From Sphingomonas japonica (GTDB lineage: Bacteria; Pseudomonadota; Alphaproteobacteria; Sphingomonadales; Sphingomonadaceae), in assembly GCF_006346325.1 (NCBI RefSeq), contig NZ_VDYR01000001.1:434001-498000 (forward strand): a stretch of 64,000 bases of DNA, written 5' to 3'. The position numbers and the translations under genes are program-made. The notes under the pieces were generated by a model. The model worked only from the letters and a program-made list of their open reading frames with translations, was not told the origin of the DNA and made no database searches. Positions 27,273 through 35,885 of the stretch are shown here, piece after piece. Numbering within the stretch: the first letter of the stretch is position 1; each line of letters begins with the position of its first letter.

Positions 27273-28766
27273 ATGGGAACACTCGGCGCGTTCGATGAGC
27301 TTTGGGGGCACGGGGAACCGGGCAACCCGCGCGATGCGCTGGCGGCGCTGGCGACGTGGGTCGCCGACACGCCGGCCGACGAACTGCATCGCCGTCGCCA
27401 GTCCGCCGAAACCGCGTTTCGCCAGTTGGGCATTACCTTCGCCGTTTACGGCGATGCCGAGGCGGCGGAGCGGATCATCCCGTTCGATATCGTGCCGCGC
27501 ATCTTCCTTGCCGACGAATGGGCGCGGCTCTCGCAAGGGTTGATCCAGCGCGTCGAGGCGATCAACGCGTTCCTCGACGATATTTATGGCGATCGCCGCA
27601 TCGTCGAGGAGGGCGTGCTGCCGCCCGACCTGATCTTCGGCAATCCGCAATTCCGCCCCGAGGTCGCGGGGATCAAGCCGTCGCACGATATCTGGGCGCA
27701 CATTTGCGGCATCGATCTGGTGCGGACGGGGCCGGACGATTTCTTCGTGCTGGAGGACAATGCCCGGACCCCGTCGGGGGTATCGTACATGCTGGAAAAT
27801 CGCGAGGCGATGATCCGGCTGTGCCCCGAACTGTTCCGCGCCTTTCGGGTGGCGGCGGTGGACAGCTATCCCGACCGGCTGCTGGAGACGATGCGATCGG
27901 TGGTGCCGCATCGGTGCGGTTCGGACCCGGTCTGCGTCGTGCTGACCCCCGGGCATTTCAATTCCGCATATTACGAGCACAGCTTCCTGGCCGACAGCAT
28001 GGGAGTCGAACTGGTCGAGCCGGCCGACTTGGTCGTCGACGACGACGTGGTGTGGATGCAGACCATCGCCGGGCGCGTGAAGGTCGATGTGATCTATCGC
28101 CGGATCGACGACGATTTCCTCGACCCGCTGGTGTTCCGTCCCGATTCGCTGCTGGGGGTGCCGGGGCTGATCGCGGCGTACCGTGCCGGCAACGTCACGG
28201 TGATGAACGCGCCGGGCAACGGCATCGCCGACGACAAGGCGATCTACAGCTACATGCCCGAGATCGTGCGCTTCTATTCGGGCGGCGAGGCCAAGCTGCC
28301 CAATGTCGAGACATGGCGCTGCCGCGAGCCGCAGGCGCTGAAATATGTGCTCGAGCATCTGGACGAGGTCGTGGTCAAGCTGGTCGACGGGTCGGGCGGA
28401 TATGGCATGTTGGTCGGTCCGACCGCGAGCAAGGCCGAGATCGAGACGTTCCGGGCGGCGCTGATCGCGCATCCCGAGCGCTATATCGCGCAGCCGACGC
28501 TGGCGCTGTCGACCGTTCCGACGATGGTGGAGGCCGGGCTCGCACCGCGGCATGTCGATTTCCGGCCGTTCCTGCTGACCGGATCGAACGGCGTGCAGGT
28601 GGTGCCGGGAGGATTGACGCGCGTGGCGCTGCGCGAAGGGTCGCTGGTGGTCAATTCCAGCCAGGGCGGCGGGACGAAGGACAGTTTCGTGCTGTTGCCC
28701 GACGATGCCGCAAGGCAGGTGCAGATGCTGGGAGCGATGGTGCAGCAACAGGAATTGCCGTCATGA
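27273..28766 (+). CDS. Circularly permuted ATP-grasp protein (DUF404/DUF407 type)
   Basis: A 497-residue protein of the circularly permuted ATP-grasp family. Recognisable blocks are FDIVPRIFLADEWARLSQGL, NAFLDDIYGDRRIVEEGVLP, the nucleotide/metal region DDFFVLEDNARTPSGVSYML and VVVKLVDGSGGYGMLVGPTA. ATP-grasp enzymes join a carboxylate to an amine through an acyl phosphate, and this family is predicted to build or attach a peptide-like product; no substrate is established. The ATG with GGGAG upstream was preferred over a TTG 12 bases earlier. It heads a three-gene module with an alpha-E protein and a transglutaminase-like protein. Confidence 0.9.
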   Translation: MGTLGAFDELWGHGEPGNPRDALAALATWVADTPADELHRRRQSAETAFRQLGITFAVYGDAEAAERIIPFDIVPRIFLADEWARLSQGLIQRVEAINAFLDDIYGDRRIVEEGVLPPDLIFGNPQFRPEVAGIKPSHDIWAHICGIDLVRTGPDDFFVLEDNARTPSGVSYMLENREAMIRLCPELFRAFRVAAVDSYPDRLLETMRSVVPHRCGSDPVCVVLTPGHFNSAYYEHSFLADSMGVELVEPADLVVDDDVVWMQTIAGRVKVDVIYRRIDDDFLDPLVFRPDSLLGVPGLIAAYRAGNVTVMNAPGNGIADDKAIYSYMPEIVRFYSGGEAKLPNVETWRCREPQALKYVLEHLDEVVVKLVDGSGGYGMLVGPTASKAEIETFRAALIAHPERYIAQPTLALSTVPTMVEAGLAPRHVDFRPFLLTGSNGVQVVPGGLTRVALREGSLVVNSSQGGGTKDSFVLLPDDAARQVQMLGAMVQQQELPS

Positions 28767-28782
28767 GGGGGGCACGCCCGGC

Positions 28783-29724
28783 ATGTTGATGCTCTCACGC
28801 GCGGCGTCGTCGCTCTACTGGCTCGGCCGGTATGTCGAGCGCGCGGATTTCGTCGCGCGACTGGTCGAGGCGACGGTGCGGCTCGACGCCTTGTCGGCGC
28901 GGCCGGCGGGGGAGGCGGCCTGGGACAGCGCGCTGGCCGTGACCTATGCCAGCGACGCGTTCAAGGCGACCGGCATGCCGATCAACCAGGCCAATGTCGC
29001 GCGCTTCCTGACGATCGATCGCGATCAGAAGGCGTCGATCGTGCGCTGTCTGGAATCCGCGCGCAACAACGCGCGCGCGGTGCGCACTGCGCTGACGCGC
29101 GAGGCGTGGACCGCGATCAACCGCGCCTGGCTGGTGTTCCACAACCGCGCCGGGCCGGGCGGGACGATGGCGACGCTGGGTCTGGTCGAGGCGATCAAGG
29201 CCGAGACGCGCGGGTTCGAAGGCGCGGTGTTCCGGATGATGCGCAACGAGGCGACGTGGTTCATCCGGCTGGGCGCGGCGGTCGAGCGCGCCGACAACAC
29301 CGCGCGGCTGGTCGATGTCAAATATCACCTGCTGCTGCCCGAAGGCGAGCCGGTTGGCGGGGTGGTCGATCGCGACCAGTGGACGACGATCCTGCAGACG
29401 GTGTCGGCGGTTACGGCATATCGCTGGCTCTACAGCGAGGGGCTGAAGCCCGGGCTGGTCATCGACCTGCTGCTGGCGCGGCCCGAACTGCCGCGTTCGC
29501 TGGCGGCGTGCGTCGAGGAGACGGTCGAGATGCTGGGATTGCTCGGCAAACGGACGGGACTGCAGGGCGAGGCCGATCGCATGGCGCGGGCGCGATCGGC
29601 GCGGTTGCAGCGGACGCGATCGCATGAAGTGATCGTCAGCGGGCTGCACCAGTATCTTCAGGCGTTCATTCGCGAGAATGCGCTGCTCGACGCGGCGATC
29701 AAACGCCAGTTCAGGTTCTTGTGA
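28783..29724 (+). CDS. Alpha-E domain protein (DUF403)
   Basis: A 313-residue all-helical protein of the alpha-E family, the constant partner of the permuted ATP-grasp proteins. The hallmark N-terminus is MLSRAASSLYWLGRYVERAD, with the repeated glutamate/arginine-rich helix LGAAVERADNTARLVDVKYH. It is 16 bases downstream of the ATP-grasp gene, and its last base is the first base of the ATG of the transglutaminase-like gene. Its biochemical role is unknown; it is predicted to act together with the ATP-grasp enzyme. Confidence 0.92.
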   Translation: MLMLSRAASSLYWLGRYVERADFVARLVEATVRLDALSARPAGEAAWDSALAVTYASDAFKATGMPINQANVARFLTIDRDQKASIVRCLESARNNARAVRTALTREAWTAINRAWLVFHNRAGPGGTMATLGLVEAIKAETRGFEGAVFRMMRNEATWFIRLGAAVERADNTARLVDVKYHLLLPEGEPVGGVVDRDQWTTILQTVSAVTAYRWLYSEGLKPGLVIDLLLARPELPRSLAACVEETVEMLGLLGKRTGLQGEADRMARARSARLQRTRSHEVIVSGLHQYLQAFIRENALLDAAIKRQFRFL

Positions 29725-30521
29725 TGCGGCTGAAAATCCATCATCGCACCCGTTACAGCTTCACCAAGGCGCAGTTGCGCCTGGTGCAGATGCTGCGCCT
29801 CACCCCCGAGGACACCGACGGGCAGACGGTGATCGACTGGCGCATCGATGTCGACCGCGACGCCCGGCTGCGGCAGGGGCGCGATGGCTTCGGCAACCGG
29901 GTGACGATGCTGTATGCCGACGGGCCGATCGATGCCATCGAGATCGAGGTGTCGGGCGAAGTGCTGACCGGGCAAGGCGACGACGGCATCGTCAGCGGCG
30001 CGACCGAGCCGTTTCCTCCGGAGCTGTATCTGCGCACGACCGACCGGACGCTGGCCGACGACCATCTCGTCGCGTTCCTGGCGCCGCTGATGCAGAGCAG
30101 CGACCCGCTCGAACGCCTGCACGGCGCCAATCGCGGGCTGTTCCGGCACATCACGCTCGACGGCGATGGTCCCGATGACGGGCGCAGCGCGCGCGAAGCG
30201 TTCGACGCCGCCACCCACGCTCCGCGCGATGCCGCGCACATCCTGATCGCCGGGCTGCGCGCGATGGGCGTACCCGCACGCTATGTCTGGGGATATCGCT
30301 CGGTCGAGGGAGACGCGCTGGCGGTGCCGCACGCCTGGACCGAGGCGCATGTCGCAGGGCGCGGCTGGATGGCGTTTGATCCCAGCTGCGGCGAATGCGC
30401 GGGCAGCGACCATGCGCGCGTCGCCATCGGCCTCGACAGCCTGACCGCGGCCCCCGTGGCAGGTTCGCGGCTGGGGCCGGGGCGCGAGCGGCTGGCGGTC
30501 GATACGGGGGCGGAGGAGTAA
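29724..30521 (+). CDS. Transglutaminase-like protein lacking the catalytic cysteine
   Basis: A 265-residue protein of the bacterial transglutaminase-like superfamily, third gene of the ATP-grasp/alpha-E module. The N-terminal beta domain begins MRLKIHHRTRYSFTKAQLRL. The core aligns well: AHILIAGLRAMGVPARYVWG, the histidine in VPHAWTEAHVAGRGW and the aspartate in MAFDPSCGE. However, the position that reads GVCQD in active relatives is HAPRD here, with codons CAC GCT CCG CGC GAT, so proline replaces the nucleophilic cysteine. The protein is therefore expected to lack protease or transferase activity and may bind rather than cut its peptide target. Confidence 0.88.
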   Translation: MRLKIHHRTRYSFTKAQLRLVQMLRLTPEDTDGQTVIDWRIDVDRDARLRQGRDGFGNRVTMLYADGPIDAIEIEVSGEVLTGQGDDGIVSGATEPFPPELYLRTTDRTLADDHLVAFLAPLMQSSDPLERLHGANRGLFRHITLDGDGPDDGRSAREAFDAATHAPRDAAHILIAGLRAMGVPARYVWGYRSVEGDALAVPHAWTEAHVAGRGWMAFDPSCGECAGSDHARVAIGLDSLTAAPVAGSRLGPGRERLAVDTGAEE

Positions 30522-30561
30522 GGGCCTTCGCCCAAGCGGCGCGCAGCGTTGTGCGGAATCG

Positions 30562-31347
30562 CTATACCAGTTCCGCGAGCACCGGCGGATGGATGCGCTG
30601 CGGAGCGGGGACATCGGGATCGAGCGGCGCCCAGCCATTGGGGCCGAGCGCCTCGAGCGGCTTGTAGCGGACCTTGTACGCCATCCGCGCCGACCCGCGC
30701 ACCCAATATCCGAGATAGACGTAGTTGAGACCGGCAGCGGTCGCGCGCAGGATATGGTCCATGATGATGAAGTTGCCGAGCCCCTGCCGGGTGGGATGAT
30801 CGGCGTCGAAGAAGCTGTAGATCATCGACAGACCATCGGCCTGCTGATCGGTGATGCAGGCGCCGACCAGCTTGCCGGGGCGGCCATTGACCGCGGGTTC
30901 GCGATATTCGACCATGAACGATTCGACCGGGCTCTGCTCGACCATGTCGGCGAAATCCTGCTCGTCCATCGTCGCCATGCCGCCACCGGGATGGCGCGAA
31001 CGCAGATAGCGCCGCAGCAGCTGGAACTGCTCGTCGGTCGCCCAGGCGCGGCACGCCGACACCTCGAGGTCGCCGTGGCGGCGCAGCAGCTTGCGCTGTG
31101 TGGCATTGGCGACGAAGCGATCGGCGACGATGCGGACCGACACGCAGGCGGTGCAGCCCGCGCAGCTCGGCCGATAGGCGACCGACTGGCTGCGGCGAAA
31201 GCCGATCCGGCCGAGCGCGTCGTTCAATTCGGTCGCGTGCAGGCCGCCCAGCTCGGTGAATACCTTGCGTTCCTGACGGCCGGGCAAATAGGGGCACGGC
31301 GACGGGCTGGTGACGAAGAATCGTGGAAAACGAAACGGTGCGCTCAC
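30562..31347 (-). CDS. bpt: Bacterial leucyl-/arginyl-type aminoacyl-tRNA-protein transferase (Bpt)
   Basis: Adds an amino acid, typically leucine, from tRNA to N-terminal Asp/Glu of proteins, marking them for ClpS/ClpAP degradation. The 261-residue protein has the ATE1-family blocks [17 protein letters not shown], the cysteine cluster [35 protein letters not shown], and [20 protein letters not shown]. Length is normal. It is transcribed toward the transglutaminase-like gene with a 40-base gap. Another N-degron transferase, Aat, is encoded at 50885-51652. Confidence 0.93.
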   Translation of the reverse strand: MSAPFRFPRFFVTSPSPCPYLPGRQERKVFTELGGLHATELNDALGRIGFRRSQSVAYRPSCAGCTACVSVRIVADRFVANATQRKLLRRHGDLEVSACRAWATDEQFQLLRRYLRSRHPGGGMATMDEQDFADMVEQSPVESFMVEYREPAVNGRPGKLVGACITDQQADGLSMIYSFFDADHPTRQGLGNFIIMDHILRATAAGLNYVYLGYWVRGSARMAYKVRYKPLEALGPNGWAPLDPDVPAPQRIHPPVLAELV

Positions 31348-31599
31348 CCGGTCAGGCCCCTTCCGATCACCCGTTCCGGATGACCTCTGCCGCCACTATG
31401 CGTCGCCGATTCCATGATGAAAAGGCGCTTTACCATGATTGAAGGTTAACGGAGGCGCATTTCTGTGGACGAATGTCCGCGCGTTCGAAGCGTACGCTGG
31501 CGCACTATAGGTCGGGCTGAATCGCGGGCCAAGGCGCGGGGGACTCGGCTCGGCGCGGTGGGGATTCGGTTCGACGAAATCGCCCGGGTGCGGTGGATG

Positions 31600-32844
31600 C
31601 TATGCCAGTTCGACCAGGCTCGCCTCGAAGCCGCTCGCCTTGAGCGCGACCATCAGCCGGTCGAGATGCGCCGCGTCTCGGGTTTCGCATTCGATGTCGG
31701 TGATCAGGCCCTTGGCCGGAAGCGTCGTGAACACCCGCTGGTGGTAGACCTCGATGATGTTGACGCCCTGTTCGTGGAAGATCTTGGCGACGTTGAACAG
31801 TGCGCCGGGGCGGTCCTGCAAACGGACACGCAGGCGCGCCAGACGGCCCGAGCGGGCAAGGTCGCGCAGCAGCACGTTGGCGAGCAGCCGCGTGTCGATG
31901 TTGCCGCCGCACAGCACGGTGCCGACGGTGCGCCCCTTGAAGCGTTCGGGATGCGACAGCAGCGCGGCAAGGCCGGCGGCACCGGCGCCCTCCACCACGG
32001 TCTTTTCGATCTGGAGCAGCAGCGACACCGCTTCCTCGAGGCTGCGTTCGCCGACCAGGACGATGTCGTCGACCAACGCCTCGACCATGCGCGCGGTAAT
32101 GCCGCCGGGTTCCTTGACGGCGATGCCTTCGGCCAGCGTGTCGCCGCCGCACGGATAGTCGGTGCCGTTGATGCGGTTGTACATCGACGGGAACAGTTCG
32201 GCCTCGACCCCGACGACTTCGATCGGGTGGTCCGCCGCGCGGGCGACGGTGGCCATGCCCGAGATCAGCCCGCCGCCGCCGATCGGCACGACCAGCATGT
32301 CGATCGAGGGGATGTCGGCCAGCATCTCGACGGCGACGGTGCCTTGCCCGGCGATGATGCGCGCGTCGTCAAACGGGTGGACGAAGCTGTAGCCGTTCGA
32401 TGCCTCGAGCTTGCGCGCATGGGCATAGGCGGCGTCGAACGTCTCGCCTTCGAGGATGACGGTGGCACCATGGCCTTCGGTCTGGGTGATCTTCACCGTC
32501 GGCGTGTTGCGCGGCATCACGATGGTCGAGGGGATGCCCAATCGCGTGGCGTGGTAGGCCAGCCCCTGCGCGTGGTTGCCGGCCGACGCCGCGATCACGC
32601 CCTTGGCGCGTGCTGCGTCGTCCAGCTGCATCAGCGTGTTGAGCGCGCCGCGCTCCTTGTACGCTGCGGTGAACTGCAGGTTCTCGAACTTGAGATAGAC
32701 CTCGGCGCCGGTCAGCTGCGACAGGGTGCGGCTGTGCAGCGTCGGGGTACGCACGATCGACGGCGCGATCCGCTGGTGCGCGGCCTCGACATCGGCGAGG
32801 GTGACGGGCAGCGCAGGCGCCGATGGAGCGGGGTTGGTAGCCAT
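31600..32844 (-). CDS. ilvA: Threonine ammonia-lyase
   Basis: A PLP enzyme converting threonine to 2-oxobutyrate, feeding isoleucine synthesis or threonine catabolism. The 414-residue protein has the Schiff-base lysine in FTAAYKERGALNTLMQL, the phosphate-binding glycine loop PIGGGGLISGMATVA, ASAGNHAQGLAYHA, and one C-terminal ACT-like domain (RLRVRLQDRPGALFNVAKIF). With a single regulatory domain it is intermediate between catabolic TdcB and biosynthetic IlvA with two ACT-like domains, so the symbol is tentative. The 252 bases between this gene and the bpt start hold no gene I can support. Confidence 0.9.
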   Translation of the reverse strand: MATNPAPSAPALPVTLADVEAAHQRIAPSIVRTPTLHSRTLSQLTGAEVYLKFENLQFTAAYKERGALNTLMQLDDAARAKGVIAASAGNHAQGLAYHATRLGIPSTIVMPRNTPTVKITQTEGHGATVILEGETFDAAYAHARKLEASNGYSFVHPFDDARIIAGQGTVAVEMLADIPSIDMLVVPIGGGGLISGMATVARAADHPIEVVGVEAELFPSMYNRINGTDYPCGGDTLAEGIAVKEPGGITARMVEALVDDIVLVGERSLEEAVSLLLQIEKTVVEGAGAAGLAALLSHPERFKGRTVGTVLCGGNIDTRLLANVLLRDLARSGRLARLRVRLQDRPGALFNVAKIFHEQGVNIIEVYHQRVFTTLPAKGLITDIECETRDAAHLDRLMVALKASGFEASLVELA

Positions 32845-32921
32845 CTTGTGCGCCTAGCCGATCGCGCGGGCACGGGAAACCGTCTTGCGCGGCGGCGGCG
32901 CGATGGCGATCATGGCAGGGC

Positions 32922-33266
32922 ATGCATCGGTATTTCTTTTCGCTGAGGATCGCGGGGCTGGTCGTGCTGGCCGCGATCGCGGTGGCGTTCGTCGATCTGT
33001 GGCTTCGCGGCTTTGCGGTGGTCTATGATCCGGACAATCGCCTGGCGAGCGCGGCGCTGGTTTCGGCGGAGAGCGAGCGACCGATGCGCGAGTTCGCCGA
33101 ACATTACTGGGCCGGGCGCGCGGACGGCGACGCGCACTTCCTGCTGCGCTGTCACAATGGCGGCGAGCGGCGGGTGGGGTACGTCACGCCGGGGTTGCAG
33201 GTGACGCACGAAGTGAGCGCCGCCGACTGCGTACCGCCCGTTGCCGCGCCGCGCCTGCCTGCGTAA
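32922..33266 (+). CDS. Small membrane-anchored protein of unknown function
   Basis: A 114-residue protein with one N-terminal membrane helix (IAGLVVLAAIAVAFVDLWL) and a soluble part of about 85 residues ending CHNGGERRVGYVTPGLQVTH and PVAAPRLPA. Two cysteines in the soluble region could pair if it faces the periplasm. No family was recognised. It precedes the dehydrogenase gene by 9 bases and is probably co-transcribed with it. Coding periodicity and the tight spacing support it as a real gene. Confidence 0.6.
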   Translation: MHRYFFSLRIAGLVVLAAIAVAFVDLWLRGFAVVYDPDNRLASAALVSAESERPMREFAEHYWAGRADGDAHFLLRCHNGGERRVGYVTPGLQVTHEVSAADCVPPVAAPRLPA

Positions 33267-33275
33267 GGCACTGCC

Positions 33276-34142
33276 ATGGCAGCAGTCGCATTTATCGGAA
33301 TGGGCGTGATGGGCGCGCCGATGGCGGGACATCTGGTCGCCGCAGGGCATGACGTCACCGTCTATAATCGCACGCGTGCCAAGGCCGAGGCCTGGGCGCA
33401 GGCGCATGGCGGCGCGGTCGCGGCGAGCCCGGCACAAGCGGCGGAAGGCAAGGACGTCGTCCTTGCCTGTGTCGGAAACGATGCCGATCTCGAGCGCGTG
33501 ACGCTGGGTTCCGACGGCGCATTCGCGGCGATGCGCGAGGGTGCGGTGTTCGTCGATCACACGACGGTATCGGCGGCGATCGCGCGGCGGCTGGCGGGGG
33601 AAGGCGAGGCGCGCGGGCTGCTGGTCGTCGACGCGCCGGTTTCGGGTGGTCAGGCCGGGGCCGAGAAGGGCGCGCTGTCGATCATGTGCGGCGGCAGCGG
33701 CGCGGCAATGGCGGCGGCGGAGCCGGTGATGCAGGCCTATGCTGCGCGGATCGTCCATGTCGGCGGACCGGGCGCGGGACAGACCACCAAGATGGTCAAT
33801 CAGATCGCGATCGCAGGCGTGCTGCAAGGGCTGAGCGAGGCGCTACGCTTCGCCCAAGCGGCCGACCTCGACCTCGACAAGGTGTTCGAGGCGGTGTCGG
33901 GGGGCGCGGCGCAAAGCTGGCAGATGGTCAACCGCTGGCAGTCGATGAGCGAGGACCGCTTCGACTTCGGCTTCGCGATCGACTGGATGCGCAAGGATCT
34001 GGGGCTCGCACTTGACGAGGCGAAGCGCAACGGCGCGGTGTTGCCGGTGGTGGCGCTGGTCGATCAGTTTTACAGCGAAGTGCAGAAAATGGGCGGCGCG
34101 CGGCAGGACACGAGCGCGCTGGTAAGGAGATTGCCGAAGTGA
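33276..34142 (+). CDS. NAD(P)-dependent beta-hydroxyacid dehydrogenase
   Basis: A 288-residue member of the 3-hydroxyisobutyrate/tartronate semialdehyde dehydrogenase family. It has the N-terminal Rossmann motif VAFIGMGVMGAPMAGHLVAA, the substrate signature DAPVSGGQAGAEKGALSIMC and the catalytic lysine in GAGQTTKMVNQIAIAGVLQG. YNRTRAKAEAW after strand 2, with Arg-Thr after Asn, suggests a preference for NADP, as in GLYR-type enzymes. Substrate is unknown. It is translationally coupled to the amidohydrolase that follows. Confidence 0.88.
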   Translation: MAAVAFIGMGVMGAPMAGHLVAAGHDVTVYNRTRAKAEAWAQAHGGAVAASPAQAAEGKDVVLACVGNDADLERVTLGSDGAFAAMREGAVFVDHTTVSAAIARRLAGEGEARGLLVVDAPVSGGQAGAEKGALSIMCGGSGAAMAAAEPVMQAYAARIVHVGGPGAGQTTKMVNQIAIAGVLQGLSEALRFAQAADLDLDKVFEAVSGGAAQSWQMVNRWQSMSEDRFDFGFAIDWMRKDLGLALDEAKRNGAVLPVVALVDQFYSEVQKMGGARQDTSALVRRLPK

Positions 34143-35788
34143 AGCGTTTGATTGCAGCCACTACCGCCCTTGGTCTGATCGCGACCCCCGCGCTTGCCGA
34201 CGCACTGGTCGATAACGTCAACGGCATGACGCTCGACGAGAATGGTCGGGTGGTGCGCTTCGACGGCATCCTGATGTCGCCCGACGGCAAGGTCACGCGA
34301 TTGCTGCGGCGCGGGGACAAGCGACCGCAGAAGCTCGACTGGCGCGCCGACATGAAGGGGCGGATCGTGATCCCCGGCATGATCGACGGGCATGGCCATG
34401 TCATGGACCTGGGGTTCCGCGCGCTGTCGCTCGACCTGTCGGACACCCGATCGCTCGACGAGGCCAAGGCGAAGATCGCCGCCTATGCCGCCGCCAATCC
34501 CGACCGGCCGTGGATCACCGGCGGCGGGTGGAACCAGGAGCAATGGGGGCTGGGGCGCTTTCCGACCGCGGCCGAACTCGACCAGGTGACGGGCGGGCGC
34601 CCGGCGCTGCTCGAGCGCGTCGATGGCCATGCGTCGTGGGCCAATTCGGCCGCGATCAAGGCGGCAGGCATCACCGCAAAGACGGCCAGCCCGGGCGGCG
34701 GACGGATCGAGAAGGCGGCGGGCGGGGCGCCGGCTGGCGTCTTCGTCGACGCGGCGATGGACCTGGTGAAGCGCGCGCTGCCCGCACCCAGCGCGCGCGA
34801 CCGCAACGCCGCGTTCCTCAAGGCGCAGGCGATCCTCCTGGGAATGGGCGTCACTGCCACGGCCGACATGGGCACGACGATCGACGACTGGATGACCTAT
34901 CGGCGGATGGCCGACATCGGCAATCTGCGGATGCGGGTGATGAGCTATTCGATGGGGATCGAGCCGGCGCAGGTGATCGGCGGCAGCGGCCCCACGCCGT
35001 GGCTGTATGACGACAAGCTGCGCATGGGCGGGATCAAGCTCTATCTGGACGGCGCGCTCGGATCGCGCGGGGCATGGCTCAAGGCGCCCTATGCCGACGC
35101 GCCGGGCAATACCGGACTGCCATTCCTCAAGGACGACCAGCTGCTCAACCTGATGAGCCGGGGGTCGATGGACGGGTTCCAGATCGCGGTCCATGCGATC
35201 GGCGACCGCGCCAACCAGCAGGTGCTCGACGCGATCGACGAGATGGCGCCGACCTATACCGGCGATCGGCGCTGGCGGATCGAGCATGCCCAGATCATCG
35301 CGCCCGAGGACCTGTCCCGGTTCGGCAGGAACGGCGTGATCGCGTCGGTGCAGCCGGTCCACCAGACGTCGGACCGGGTCATGGCGGAAGCGCGGCTGGG
35401 GCAGGAGCGGCTGGGCGGCGCCTATGCCTGGCGCACGCTGATGGCGAACGGCGCGCGGCTGGCGCTGGGGTCGGACTTTCCGGTGGAGAACCCCAATCCG
35501 TTCGTCGGCTGGGCAGTCGCGTTCACGCGGACCGATGCGCAGGGGCAGCCGGTCGGCGGCTGGCGACCGCAGGAAGCGCTGACCCGCGAGCAGGCGTGGA
35601 AGGGGTTCACCGTCGATGCGGCCTATGCCGGGTTTGCGGAAGGGAAGTTCGGGCGGCTGGCGCCGGGGCTGCGCGCGGATTTCATCGTGGTCGATCGCGA
35701 CGTGACGCAGGTGTCGCCGCAGGAGTTGCGGGCGACGCGGGTGCTTGAGACGTGGGTGGGCGGTGAGAAGGTGTTCGAGGCGAAGTAG
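34139..35788 (+). CDS. Exported amidohydrolase of the YtcJ-like family
   Basis: A 549-residue metal-dependent hydrolase with a signal peptide (KRLIAATTALGLIATPALAD). The amidohydrolase core shows the metal-binding HxH in VIPGMIDGHGHVMDLGF, the histidines in QIAVHAIGDRANQQVLDAID and WRIEHAQIIAPEDLSRFG, and the aspartate in RLALGSDFPVENPNPFVGW. The C-terminal composite beta domain ends LRADFIVVDRDVTQVSPQEL. The family cleaves amide bonds of diverse compounds; substrate unknown. It starts at GTG overlapping the dehydrogenase stop, with AAGGAG about 10 bases upstream. Confidence 0.88.
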   Translation: MKRLIAATTALGLIATPALADALVDNVNGMTLDENGRVVRFDGILMSPDGKVTRLLRRGDKRPQKLDWRADMKGRIVIPGMIDGHGHVMDLGFRALSLDLSDTRSLDEAKAKIAAYAAANPDRPWITGGGWNQEQWGLGRFPTAAELDQVTGGRPALLERVDGHASWANSAAIKAAGITAKTASPGGGRIEKAAGGAPAGVFVDAAMDLVKRALPAPSARDRNAAFLKAQAILLGMGVTATADMGTTIDDWMTYRRMADIGNLRMRVMSYSMGIEPAQVIGGSGPTPWLYDDKLRMGGIKLYLDGALGSRGAWLKAPYADAPGNTGLPFLKDDQLLNLMSRGSMDGFQIAVHAIGDRANQQVLDAIDEMAPTYTGDRRWRIEHAQIIAPEDLSRFGRNGVIASVQPVHQTSDRVMAEARLGQERLGGAYAWRTLMANGARLALGSDFPVENPNPFVGWAVAFTRTDAQGQPVGGWRPQEALTREQAWKGFTVDAAYAGFAEGKFGRLAPGLRADFIVVDRDVTQVSPQELRATRVLETWVGGEKVFEAK

Positions 35789-35804
35789 GGCGCCTCGCCC
35801 CCTG

Positions 35805-35877
35805 CCGTTCGTCCCGAGCGACGTCGAGGTTCGCGGTACGCTCGAGCATGCGTCTCGCCTTCGCTCGACACGAACGG
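35805..35877. repeat. Imperfect inverted repeat between convergent genes
   Basis: The left arm (35805-35829, starting CCGTTCGTCCCGAGCGA) and right arm (35853-35877, ending TCGCTCGACACGAACGG) are imperfect inverted copies about 25 bases long. The right arm is nearly the same as the single-arm copy at 2371-2395. Lying between convergent stop codons, it could also act as a bidirectional transcription barrier. Confidence 0.7.
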
Positions 35878-35885
35878 AAACCCGG

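Noticed and set aside
31348..31599. Small gene in the gap upstream of bpt
   Set aside because: No frame had a convincing start, ribosome-binding site or recognisable product. It probably holds only the bpt promoter.
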